Assembly: GCF_001499965.1 (NCBI RefSeq)
Contig: NZ_LQIT01000056.1
Coordinates: forward strand, 62,001-126,000
DNA from: Mycobacterium sp. GA-2829
GTDB lineage: Bacteria; Actinomycetota; Actinomycetes; Mycobacteriales; Mycobacteriaceae
Direction of reading: 5' to 3'
DNA: 64,000 nt
The translations under genes and the position numbers were made by a program. Each line of letters begins with the position of its first letter. Position 1 is the first letter of the stretch. Shown here piece after piece: positions 10,299-18,220 of this stretch. The notes under the pieces were generated by a model. The model had not been told where the DNA came from. It saw only the letters and a program-made list of their open reading frames with translations, and did no database searches.

Positions 10299-12341
10299 TC
10301 AGTCCTTCGGGATCGCGCTCTCGATCTCGTCGAGCCAGACCCGCGCCGACATGTCCGACGGCGCCCGCCAGTCGCCGCGCGGGGACAGCGAGCCGCCCGC
10401 GGACACCTTGGGGCCGTTGGGCAGTGCGGACCGCTTGAACTGGCTGAACGAGTAGAACCGCTGGGCGAACACCTGCAGCCAGTGCCGGATCTCGGCGAGC
10501 GTGTAACTGGGCCGCTTGCTGTCCGGATACCCCGGCGGCCAGTCGCCGCGGTCGACGTCGCTCCAGGCGTGCCACGCCAGGAACGCCACCTTCGAGGGCC
10601 GGAACCCGTAGCGCAGCACCTGGAACAGTGAGAAGTCCTGCAGCACATAGGGTCCCACCTTGCCCTCGCTGCTCTGGATCTCCTCGTCCTCACCCGCGGG
10701 CACCAGTTCCGGGCTGATCTCGGTGTCGAGCACCGACTGCAGCACCTCATTGACCGTGTCATCGAACTGCCCGGACGAGATCACCCACCGGATGAGGTGC
10801 TGGATCAGGGTTTTCGGCACGCCGCCGTTGACGTTGTAATGCGACATCTGGTCGCCCACCCCGTAGGTCGACCAGCCCAGCGCCAGCTCCGAGAGGTCAC
10901 CGGTGCCGAGCACGATGCCGCCGCGCTGATTGGCAAGGCGGAACAGGTAATCGGTGCGCAGACCGGCCTGCACGTTCTCGAACGTGACGTCGTAGACCTT
11001 CTCACCGCGGGAGAACGGGTGGTCCATCTCCTTGAGCATCAGCTGTGCCGTCTCGGTGATGTCGATGGTCTCGAACGTCACCCCGAGCGCCTCGGCCAGC
11101 CGGGTCGCGTTGCTCTTGGTGCGGTCACCGGTCGCGAAACCGGGCAGGGTGAACGTGAGGATGTCGCTGCGGGGCCGTTCCTCGCGGTCCATCGCCTTGG
11201 CCGCCACGATGAGCGCGTGCGTGGAGTCCAGGCCGCCCGAGAGGCCGAGCACGATCTTCGGGTAGTCCAGGGCGCGCAGCCGCTGTTCGAGGCCCGCGAC
11301 CTGGATGCTGTACGCCTCGTAGCAATCCTGTTCCAGCCGTTCGGGATTCGCGGGCACGAACGGGAACCGCTCCACCTCGCGGTAGAACCCGATGTCGCCG
11401 CTCGGCGGGTCGAGCGTGAACTCGACCCGGCGGAACGAGTCCTCGTCGATCAGATGGTGGCGGCGGTTGTCGTCGAAGGTGCCCATGCGCAGCCGTTCGT
11501 TGCGCAGCAGCTGCAGGTCGACGTCGGCGATCGACCGGCGCTCCCCCTTGGGGAACCGCTCCGACTGGGCCAGGCAGAGCCCGTTCTCCCAGATCATCGT
11601 CTGCCCGTCCCACGACAGGTCCGTCGTCGACTCCCCCTCGCCCGCCGCCGCGTACACGTAGGCGGCCAGGCACCGCGACGATGCTGAGCGGGCGTACAGG
11701 CACCGGTCCTCCGACCTGCCGATCGTGATCGGGCTGCCCGACAGGTTGGCCAGGATCGTCGCACCGGCCAGCGCGGCCTCCGCGCTCGGCGGGATCGGCA
11801 CCCACATGTCCTCGCAGATCTCCACGTGTAGGACGAATCCGGGCAGGTCGACGGCCTCGAACAGCAGGTCCGGCCCGAACGGCACCTCACGGCCACCCAG
11901 CCGGATCTCCCCGCGTTCCTCGTCGCCCGCGGCGATCTGCCGCTTCTCGTAGAACTCGCGGTAGTTGGGGATGTAGGACTTCGGGACGACCCCGAGGATC
12001 TGCCCGCGGTGGATGACGACCGCGGTGTTGTAGATCCGGTGCCGGTAGCGCAGCGGCGCACCGACGACCAGCACCGGCAGCAGATCGGTCGACTCGGCCA
12101 CGATGTCGAGCAGCGCGGCCTCGACGGCCTCGAGCAGACCGTCCTGCATGACGATGTCCTCGATCGAATACCCGGTCAGCGTCAGCTCCGGGAACACCGC
12201 CAGCGCGGCGCTGTCCTCATGGCAGTCGCGGGCCATCCGCAGCACGGATTCGGCGTTGCCCTTCGGGTCGGCGATGAACGTGTGGTGCGTGCACGCGGCG
12301 ATGCGCGCGTACCCGTGCCGGTACGCCGAATAGAAATCCAT
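10299..12341 (-). CDS. nadE: Glutamine-dependent NAD(+) synthetase
   Basis: NadE makes NAD from nicotinic acid adenine dinucleotide, ATP and glutamine. The 680-residue protein has an N-terminal nitrilase-type glutaminase domain (catalytic Glu52 in FPELTL, and a cysteine in EICEDMWVP near residue 176) and a C-terminal synthetase domain with the P-loop SGGLDST. Length matches the 679-residue M. tuberculosis enzyme, whose N-terminus MNFYSAY aligns with MDFYSAY here, which fixes the ATG at 12341. The start is 43 bases from the divergent cysteine-hydrolase gene, and an AACAAT hexamer six bases upstream of the ATG could serve a leaderless transcript. A terminator-like hairpin follows. Confidence 0.96.
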   Translation of the reverse strand: MDFYSAYRHGYARIAACTHHTFIADPKGNAESVLRMARDCHEDSAALAVFPELTLTGYSIEDIVMQDGLLEAVEAALLDIVAESTDLLPVLVVGAPLRYRHRIYNTAVVIHRGQILGVVPKSYIPNYREFYEKRQIAAGDEERGEIRLGGREVPFGPDLLFEAVDLPGFVLHVEICEDMWVPIPPSAEAALAGATILANLSGSPITIGRSEDRCLYARSASSRCLAAYVYAAAGEGESTTDLSWDGQTMIWENGLCLAQSERFPKGERRSIADVDLQLLRNERLRMGTFDDNRRHHLIDEDSFRRVEFTLDPPSGDIGFYREVERFPFVPANPERLEQDCYEAYSIQVAGLEQRLRALDYPKIVLGLSGGLDSTHALIVAAKAMDREERPRSDILTFTLPGFATGDRTKSNATRLAEALGVTFETIDITETAQLMLKEMDHPFSRGEKVYDVTFENVQAGLRTDYLFRLANQRGGIVLGTGDLSELALGWSTYGVGDQMSHYNVNGGVPKTLIQHLIRWVISSGQFDDTVNEVLQSVLDTEISPELVPAGEDEEIQSSEGKVGPYVLQDFSLFQVLRYGFRPSKVAFLAWHAWSDVDRGDWPPGYPDSKRPSYTLAEIRHWLQVFAQRFYSFSQFKRSALPNGPKVSAGGSLSPRGDWRAPSDMSARVWLDEIESAIPKD

Positions 12342-12384
12342 GCCCACATTGTTGCCCGCAATCGTCGCGGGGTATGCAAGCGAC

Positions 12385-12924
12385 ATGACCAAGACCGCGG
12401 TGCTGATCATCGACATGATGAATACCTACGACCACCCCGACGCCGACAAGCTCGCGCCCAACGTCGAGGCGATCGTCGATCCGTTGGCGAAACTGATCAG
12501 CGACGCCCGCGCCCGCGACGACGTCGACCTCGTCTACGTCAACGACAACTACGGGGACTTCAGCGCCGAGTTCAGCGACATCGTGCGCTCCGCCCTCGAC
12601 GGCGAACGCCCCGACCTCGTGAAACCGATCGTCCCGCAACAGGGTTGCCGGGTGATGACCAAGGTGCGCCACAGCGCCTTCTACGCGACGTCGCTGGCGT
12701 ACCTGCTCACCCAGCTCAAACCCGAGCGCGTCGTGCTGACCGGCCAGGTCACCGAACAATGCATCCTCTACACCGCCCTCGACGCCTACGTCCGGCACTT
12801 CCCGGTGGTCGTCCCCCGCGACGCCGTCGCCCACATCGACGCCGAGCTGGGTGATGCGGCGCTGCGGATGATGGAGCAGAACATGAGCGCCGAGTTGATC
12901 GCCGCGGCGGACTGCCTGCACTGA
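12385..12924 (+). CDS. Cysteine hydrolase, isochorismatase/nicotinamidase family
   Basis: A 179-residue protein of the isochorismatase-like fold. The presumed triad is Asp10 (LIIDMMNTYD), Lys93 (TKVRHSAFY) and Cys126 (VTEQCILY), with the usual cis-peptide region before the cysteine. Family members hydrolyse amides such as nicotinamide, or vinyl ethers. Divergent pairing with nadE, sharing a 43-base promoter region, suggests a role in nicotinamide recycling, but the classic mycobacterial nicotinamidase PncA is encoded elsewhere, so this is only an inference. A TATGCA hexamer ends six bases before the ATG, consistent with leaderless transcription. It ends 8 bases from the convergent copper-protein gene. 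Confidence 0.8.
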   Translation: MTKTAVLIIDMMNTYDHPDADKLAPNVEAIVDPLAKLISDARARDDVDLVYVNDNYGDFSAEFSDIVRSALDGERPDLVKPIVPQQGCRVMTKVRHSAFYATSLAYLLTQLKPERVVLTGQVTEQCILYTALDAYVRHFPVVVPRDAVAHIDAELGDAALRMMEQNMSAELIAAADCLH

Positions 12925-12932
12925 CGCGGCGT

Positions 12933-13340
12933 TCAGCCCAGTGAGTGGAGAACGTCGGCACACGCCTGTTCGCACCGGCGGCATTCCTGCGCGCAGATCC
13001 GGCAGTGCTGGTGGTGCTCGGCGTGTGCACCGCACTCGTCGGCGCACGCCCGGCAGGCGGCCAGACAGGCCTGTACCACGGCCAGGGTGAGGTTCGCGTC
13101 GTATCCGGTGTGCCGCGACACCACCCGGCTCGTGGTGTCGCACAGGTCGGCGCAGTCGAGGTTGGTCCTGATGCACTTGGTCAGGTTCGCCACCGATTCC
13201 TCGCTGAGACACGCGTCCGCGCACGCGGTGCACGTCTGCGCGCAGTCCACGCACGCGTCGATGCACGCCGCCAGCACAGCGGTGTCGATCCGGCCCAGGT
13301 TGCCCGGGTAGGTCTGCAGCATCTCGTCGCCTCTACTCAT
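12933..13340 (-). CDS. Four-helix-bundle copper storage-like protein (Csp3/DUF326-type)
   Basis: A 135-residue, cysteine-rich protein with 18 cysteines, mostly in C-x3-C and C-x2-C spacings along predicted helices, plus a His-rich loop AEHHQHC. This matches the copper storage protein family, in which four helices form a tube lined with Cys thiolates that binds many Cu(I) ions. There is no signal peptide, so it should be the cytosolic Csp3 type. Start taken as ATG at 13340; an internal ATG six codons later is also possible. Its role would be copper buffering or detoxification. It sits between a cysteine hydrolase and a molybdoenzyme, with no copper regulator or exporter next to it. Confidence 0.8.
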   Translation of the reverse strand: MSRGDEMLQTYPGNLGRIDTAVLAACIDACVDCAQTCTACADACLSEESVANLTKCIRTNLDCADLCDTTSRVVSRHTGYDANLTLAVVQACLAACRACADECGAHAEHHQHCRICAQECRRCEQACADVLHSLG

Positions 13341-13414
13341 GACGCCGCCCTACCCGGCCGCGGCCCGCCGAAACGGCGAGGTTTCCACCCGGGCCCGAAG
13401 GGTAGCCGCCGAGG

Positions 13415-15799
13415 GTGGCTGATCGGATCACCGAACCCTGGGGCGCGCGGACACCGTACGGTCGCGGGGAACGGTGGCCGCACCGGGTGGACGCACACCT
13501 CGCTGATGGGCTCGACGAGGACGCCGTCGGCTGGGTGCAGTCGGCGTCGGTGTTGCACTCCAACGGCGATGGCCTCGACATCGCCGTGCACGACGGCCGG
13601 ATCGCCGGCGTCCGCGGCAGGCGGAACGACCGGGTCAACCACGGCAGGCTCGACCCGAAGGACATGTTCGGCTGGCAGGCCAACAACTCCGCCGACCGGC
13701 TCACCACACCGCTGATCCGGGTCGGCGGCGAACTGGTCGAAACCGACTGGGACACCGCGATGGAACGCATCGTGGCGCGCAGCCGCACCCTGCTCGACAC
13801 GTTCGGACCGAGTTCGATCGGGTTCTACACCTCCGGACAGCTGTTCCTCGAGGAGTACTACACCCAGGCGGTGGTCGCGCACGGCGCGATCGGCACCAAC
13901 CACGTCGACGGCAACACCCGGCTCTGCACGGCGACGGCGGCCGAGGCGCTCAAGGAATCGTTCGGCTGCGACGGACAACCGGGGTCCTACACCGACGTCG
14001 ACCACGCCGATGTCATAGCGCTCTACGGCCATAACGTCGCCGAGACGCAGACGGTGCTGTGGATGCGGATGCTCGACCGGCTCGCCGGCCCGAACCCGCC
14101 GCGCATCGTCTGTGTCGATCCCCGCCTGACACCGGTCGCCCGGCACGCCACCGTGCACCTGGCCCCGCTGCCCGGCACCAACGTCGCGCTGATGAACGGG
14201 CTACTGCACGAACTCATCCGCAACGACTGGGTCGACCAGGACTACATCGACGCACACACGGTCGGTTTCGAGGAGTTGGACAAACGGGTCGCGGAGTTTC
14301 CACTCCAGCGGGTCGCCGAGATCTGCCGGGTGCCCGCCGCACGGGTCGGTGAGGCCGCCGAGGTGATCGGCACCGCCACCGCACTGCTGTCGACGGTGCT
14401 GCAGGGTTTCTACCAGTCCCACCAGGCCACCGCGGCGGCGGTGCAGGTCAACAACATCCACCTGGTGCGCGGCATGCTGGGCAGGCCCGGCTGCGGTCTG
14501 CTGCAGATGAACGGGCAACCCACCGCCGAGAACACCAGGGAGTGCGGCGCCGACGGCGACCTCGCCGGATTCCGCAACTGGGCGAACGACTCCCACGTCG
14601 AAGACCTCGCCCGGCTGTGGCACATCGAGACCCGGCAGATCCCCCACTACGCGCCGCCGACCCACGTGATGCAGATGATGCGCTACGCCGAACAGGGCAC
14701 GCTGCGGATGCTGTGGGTGAGTGCGACCAACCCCGCCGTATCGCTGCCCGAACTCGACCGCATCCGCGCGATCCTGGCCGACGAACGCCTGTTCCTCGTG
14801 GTGCAGGACATCTTCCGCACCGAGACCGCCGAACTCGCCGACGTGGTACTGCCCGCGGCGGCGTGGGGTGAGAAGGTGGGCACGTTCACCAACGCCGACC
14901 GCACCGTGCATCTGTCCGAACACGCCGTCGACCCGCCCGGCGATGCTCGCCCCGATCTCGACATCTTACTGGATTACGCACGGCGCATGGACTTCCGCGA
15001 TGCCGACGGTGAACCGCTACCGCCGTGGACCGATGCGGAGTCGGCGTTCGAGGCGTGGAAGCAGTGCAGCGCGGGCCGCCCGTGCGATTACACCGGCCTC
15101 ACCTACGCCAGGCTCCGCGGCAGCGGCGGCATCCAATGGCCCTGCACCGCAGAGCATCCCGAGGGCACCGAACGGTTGTACGCCGATGGCCGGTTCTGGG
15201 CGCACCCCGACTACTGCGAGGCCTACGGCAAGGACCTGGTGACCGGCGCACCGCTGGAACCGACCGAGTACCGCGCCATGAACCCGCACGGCAGGGCGAT
15301 CATCAAGGCCGCCGAGTACCTCGAACCCCACGAGCCGCCCGGGGACACTTACCCGTTCGTGCTCATCACCGGACGCACCCTGTACCACTTCCATACCCGC
15401 ACCAAGACCGCCCGCGCACCGGAATTACAGGCCGCCGCACCGCAACCATGGGTGGAGATGTCGCCTGCCGACGCCCGCCGCGGCGGCATCGCCGAAGGCG
15501 ACGTGGTCCGGGTCGTCACACCCCGCGGGTCGGTTACCGCCGCCTGCCGCATCAGCGGCATCCGCGACGGGGTGGTGTTCGTCCCGTTCCACTACGGATA
15601 CTGGGACGTCCCCCAGATTCCTGAATCCGACGGGCACCACCGCGCGGCGAACGAGCTGACCCTGACCGACTGGGATCCGGTGTCCAAACAACCGATCTTC
15701 AAGACCGCGGCCGCCCGGGTGCACTGGGTTCGAGCGGGAACCGGTCCGGCGCCTGCGCCGACCCTCACCGCATCCGCACCAGCCGGGGAGGCGACGTGA
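13415..15799 (+). CDS. Molybdopterin oxidoreductase lacking the N-terminal iron-sulphur cysteines
   Basis: A 794-residue protein of the DMSO reductase superfamily, similar overall to NasA/FdhA-type catalytic subunits, binding a bis-molybdopterin cofactor. The Mo ligand appears to be Cys171 in NTRLCTAT, and the C-terminal molydopterin dinucleotide-binding domain begins near residue 640 (TGRTLYHFHTRTKTAR). The N-terminal cluster motif normally reads C-x2-C-x3-C-x27-C. Here those positions are Ser45, His48, Asp52 and Asp80, with exact spacing kept, so the [4Fe-4S] cluster should be absent. The GTG start at 13415 is the first reasonable one. There is no Tat signal, so it is cytoplasmic. The next gene overlaps it. 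Substrate unknown. Confidence 0.85.
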   Translation: MADRITEPWGARTPYGRGERWPHRVDAHLADGLDEDAVGWVQSASVLHSNGDGLDIAVHDGRIAGVRGRRNDRVNHGRLDPKDMFGWQANNSADRLTTPLIRVGGELVETDWDTAMERIVARSRTLLDTFGPSSIGFYTSGQLFLEEYYTQAVVAHGAIGTNHVDGNTRLCTATAAEALKESFGCDGQPGSYTDVDHADVIALYGHNVAETQTVLWMRMLDRLAGPNPPRIVCVDPRLTPVARHATVHLAPLPGTNVALMNGLLHELIRNDWVDQDYIDAHTVGFEELDKRVAEFPLQRVAEICRVPAARVGEAAEVIGTATALLSTVLQGFYQSHQATAAAVQVNNIHLVRGMLGRPGCGLLQMNGQPTAENTRECGADGDLAGFRNWANDSHVEDLARLWHIETRQIPHYAPPTHVMQMMRYAEQGTLRMLWVSATNPAVSLPELDRIRAILADERLFLVVQDIFRTETAELADVVLPAAAWGEKVGTFTNADRTVHLSEHAVDPPGDARPDLDILLDYARRMDFRDADGEPLPPWTDAESAFEAWKQCSAGRPCDYTGLTYARLRGSGGIQWPCTAEHPEGTERLYADGRFWAHPDYCEAYGKDLVTGAPLEPTEYRAMNPHGRAIIKAAEYLEPHEPPGDTYPFVLITGRTLYHFHTRTKTARAPELQAAAPQPWVEMSPADARRGGIAEGDVVRVVTPRGSVTAACRISGIRDGVVFVPFHYGYWDVPQIPESDGHHRAANELTLTDWDPVSKQPIFKTAAARVHWVRAGTGPAPAPTLTASAPAGEAT

Positions 15800-16275
15800 A
15801 ACTCGGTCTGGCCCTGCGGGAGGTGCACCGCTCCGAACTGCGCCTGGCCCGGCTGCTCGACGCCATCGCCGCCCGCCACCACAGCGACCACGGCATCCAC
15901 CACGTCGCGACTGATCTGGCCGTGTGGTCGCGCGAACACGTCGCGCTCACCGCGCAGGCGGGGCGCCGCTACGGGGTGCGGTTGCGCGAACGCCCCCGCA
16001 CCGCCGCCCTCACCGAACCCGTCCAGGCCTGGCTGAGCGACCGGCTCGCCCGACGCCCCGAGCCGGGGTTGCTGCTGTTGGCCGATCTGCGCCGGCTGCA
16101 CCGTGTCGCGGCCGGGGTGTCGCTGGACTGGGAGTTGATCGCCCAGGGCGCGCAGGCGCTCAAGGATCAGGAGCTGATCGAGCTGACCCAGCGCTGCCAT
16201 CCTCAGTCGCTGCGGCAGATGCGCTGGGCGAACGCAATGCTCAAGGAGCTCTCCGCACAGGCGCTGACCAGTTGA
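15796..16275 (+). CDS. Hypothetical helical protein coupled to the molybdoenzyme
   Basis: A 159-residue, Arg- and Leu-rich protein that I do not recognise. It appears entirely helical, with a His cluster RHHSDHGIHH near residues 27-36 and another His at REHVAL, giving a superficial resemblance to hemerythrin or ferritin-like bundles, but no full metal motif. Its GTG overlaps the stop of the molybdopterin oxidoreductase in a GTGA arrangement, so the two are translationally coupled. A dedicated chaperone, electron carrier or second subunit of that enzyme are all possible. No signal peptide or membrane segment is visible. Confidence 0.65.
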   Translation: MKLGLALREVHRSELRLARLLDAIAARHHSDHGIHHVATDLAVWSREHVALTAQAGRRYGVRLRERPRTAALTEPVQAWLSDRLARRPEPGLLLLADLRRLHRVAAGVSLDWELIAQGAQALKDQELIELTQRCHPQSLRQMRWANAMLKELSAQALTS

Positions 16276-16331
16276 GAAGGGGCCCGCTGGTGGTCATGAC
16301 CGGGTGGTCACGAGCGGGCTCGCGGGTGGCG

Positions 16332-16521
16332 TCAGACGGTGTAGCCGCCGTCGATGTTCAGGTTCGCTCCGGTGATGTAGCCCGGCGTGAACAGCCGAGG
16401 CCGAGTAGGTGAATGCGACCGCGGCACCGTCGGCGGCCAGTCGCCGCACGATGTCCGCGCCTATGCCGCGGGACCCGCCGGTGACCAGTGCTCGCCGTCC
16501 GGCCAGGGGTGCTGTGCTCAT
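16332..16521 (-). pseudogene. Remnant of a short-chain dehydrogenase with a large internal deletion
   Basis: From an ATG at 16521, with GGAGG upstream, the frame encodes a normal SDR N-terminus of about 40 residues, including the cofactor motif TGGSRGIG and DGAAVAFTYSAS. It then runs straight into a segment whose +1 frame encodes a typical SDR C-terminus, TPGYITGANLNIDGGYTV followed by TGA at 16332. About 190 residues, including the Ser-Tyr-Lys catalytic centre, are missing, and the two ends are out of frame. The original N-terminal frame continues to about 16294 with unrelated residues. This is a decayed gene rather than a working short protein. Confidence 0.75.
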
Positions 16522-16708
16522 GTTCAGGGCCTCCGGATAGATGCGAACCGATGTGTTACTTAGTACGTCGCGGTCAAGCCCGCGCGTGTCCGGGGCATTC
16601 CGCTTGTGATCGGCGTCACAGCCGAAATCCGTTTCCACACCGCCGCCGCGTGACCCGCGTTCGCACCGATGACCAGCGGAAACGGACCCGACCCCTACTC
16701 TGGATCGG

Positions 16709-17545
16709 GTGGAATCCCCGGAACTGATCGCGCTGCTCGCCGGCCGCCGCGTCGCGGTACTCACCGGTGCCGGCATGTCGACCGACTCCGGCATCCCGGA
16801 CTACCGCGGACCCGACTCCCCGCCGAGCAATCCGATGACCATCCGGCAGTTCACCTCCGATCCGGTGTTCCGGCAGCGGTACTGGGCGCGCAACCACGTC
16901 GGCTGGCGGCACATGGCCGCCACCCTGCCCAACGCAGGCCACCGGGCACTGGCCCGGCTGGAACGCCTGGGCGTGGTCACCGGGTTGATCACCCAGAACG
17001 TCGACCTGCTGCACACCAAGGCCGGCAGCCGCAACGTCATCGATCTGCACGGCACCTACGCCCGGGTGATCTGCCTCGACTGCGGTCACACGATGTCGCG
17101 CGCGGCGCTGGCCGACCTGTTGGAGGCGGCCAACCCCGGCTTCCTCGAACGGGCCGAAGCGGTCGGCGGCATCGCCGTCGCACCGGACGCCGACGCGGTG
17201 ATCGGTGATACCGCCAGCTTTCGGATCGTCGACTGCCCGGTCTGCGGCGGCATGCTCAAACCCGACATCGTCTACTTCGGCGAGAGCGTGCCCAAGGAGC
17301 GCGTCGAGCGGGCGTTCGCGCTGGTCGACGACGCCGATGTGCTGCTGGTCGCCGGATCGTCGCTGACCGTGTTCTCGGGGTACCGGTTCGTGCGGTACGC
17401 CGCGGCGCGCGGGATGCCGGTGGCGATCGTCAACCGCGGCCGTACCCGCGGCGACGACCTCGCCACGGTCAAACTCGACAACGGGTGCTCCCCGATCCTG
17501 GCGCTGCTGGCCGACGAACTGCCCGCGCTTGCGTCTTCGGCTTGA
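16709..17545 (+). CDS. NAD-dependent protein deacylase, Sir2 family
   Basis: A 278-residue sirtuin that removes acyl groups from lysine using NAD. It has the NAD motif GAGMSTDSGIPDYRG at 20-34, TQNVDLLH near residue 95, the catalytic His114 in DLHGTYARV, and a zinc site with Cys122, Cys125, Cys176 and Cys179. The roughly 50-residue spacing between the cysteine pairs is larger than in many bacterial sirtuins and fits the SIRT4-like class II. The GTG start at 16709 is the first in frame. The hypothetical gene at 17546 begins directly after the stop, so both are probably co-transcribed. Confidence 0.9.
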   Translation: MESPELIALLAGRRVAVLTGAGMSTDSGIPDYRGPDSPPSNPMTIRQFTSDPVFRQRYWARNHVGWRHMAATLPNAGHRALARLERLGVVTGLITQNVDLLHTKAGSRNVIDLHGTYARVICLDCGHTMSRAALADLLEAANPGFLERAEAVGGIAVAPDADAVIGDTASFRIVDCPVCGGMLKPDIVYFGESVPKERVERAFALVDDADVLLVAGSSLTVFSGYRFVRYAAARGMPVAIVNRGRTRGDDLATVKLDNGCSPILALLADELPALASSA

Positions 17546-18220
17546 ATGGGTCCGGTGACGGCACTTCTTCGGCAATTCCGGCCCGGGCCCGGCGCGGTCG
17601 ACCACCGCTGGGCGTTCGGCATCGGCGACGTGCTCGCGCGATTGGTTCCCGCACCGGATCCGCTGCGTGAACTGCTGCGCCTGCTGAACCACTTCGGCGG
17701 GCTCGCGATCGGCGAGGACGACGTCGAGTTCGACGGCGACTCCGTGCAGTGGTCGGACGTCAAGGCGATCGAGACGCACAAGGTGGCGGGTTATCTGCTC
17801 TCCGGCGCCCTCGACAAGCAGATCGACAAGCTGCCGCTGCCGTGGTTCCCGTTCCGCGGCCTCGCCCTCAACGCGGCGGGGCAGGCGGCGCTCACGCTGA
17901 TCGTCGCCACCGCGGACGGACTGCTGCACGGCGCATTCGACGTGGCGATCCCTGCCGAGGTGCACTACCGCGGGCTGCTGCGCGAACGGACGCTCACGCC
18001 GGGGATGCTGGCCACCGTGCTGCTCGCGGATCCGGCGGTGCGCAAGGCTCTTGTCGCGACGGCCGAAGCGCACGGGGTGGAGATCCGCCCTGCCGACGAC
18101 GACGTGCTCGACGCCGCACGCCGACGGGCCCGCCGGGTGCGGGCACTGCTGGACGTGCTGCGGTCAGACCGCGACGAGGTCGTCGGCGTGGACGGCGGGC
18201 CTGCGCATCTCGGCGGGTAG
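17546..18220 (+). CDS. Conserved hypothetical protein overlapping the proB 3' end
   Basis: A 224-residue protein with no domain that I recognise. It has mixed hydrophobic segments (for example LALNAAGQAALTLIV near residue 115) but no clear membrane helix or signal peptide, and an Arg-rich C-terminus. The ATG directly follows the TGA of the sirtuin gene, suggesting an operon. The last 57 bases lie antisense to the end of proB, so the two genes converge and overlap; the true end may be functional or reflect loss of an earlier stop. Codon use looks like a normal coding region. Confidence 0.65.
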   Translation: MGPVTALLRQFRPGPGAVDHRWAFGIGDVLARLVPAPDPLRELLRLLNHFGGLAIGEDDVEFDGDSVQWSDVKAIETHKVAGYLLSGALDKQIDKLPLPWFPFRGLALNAAGQAALTLIVATADGLLHGAFDVAIPAEVHYRGLLRERTLTPGMLATVLLADPAVRKALVATAEAHGVEIRPADDDVLDAARRRARRVRALLDVLRSDRDEVVGVDGGPAHLGG

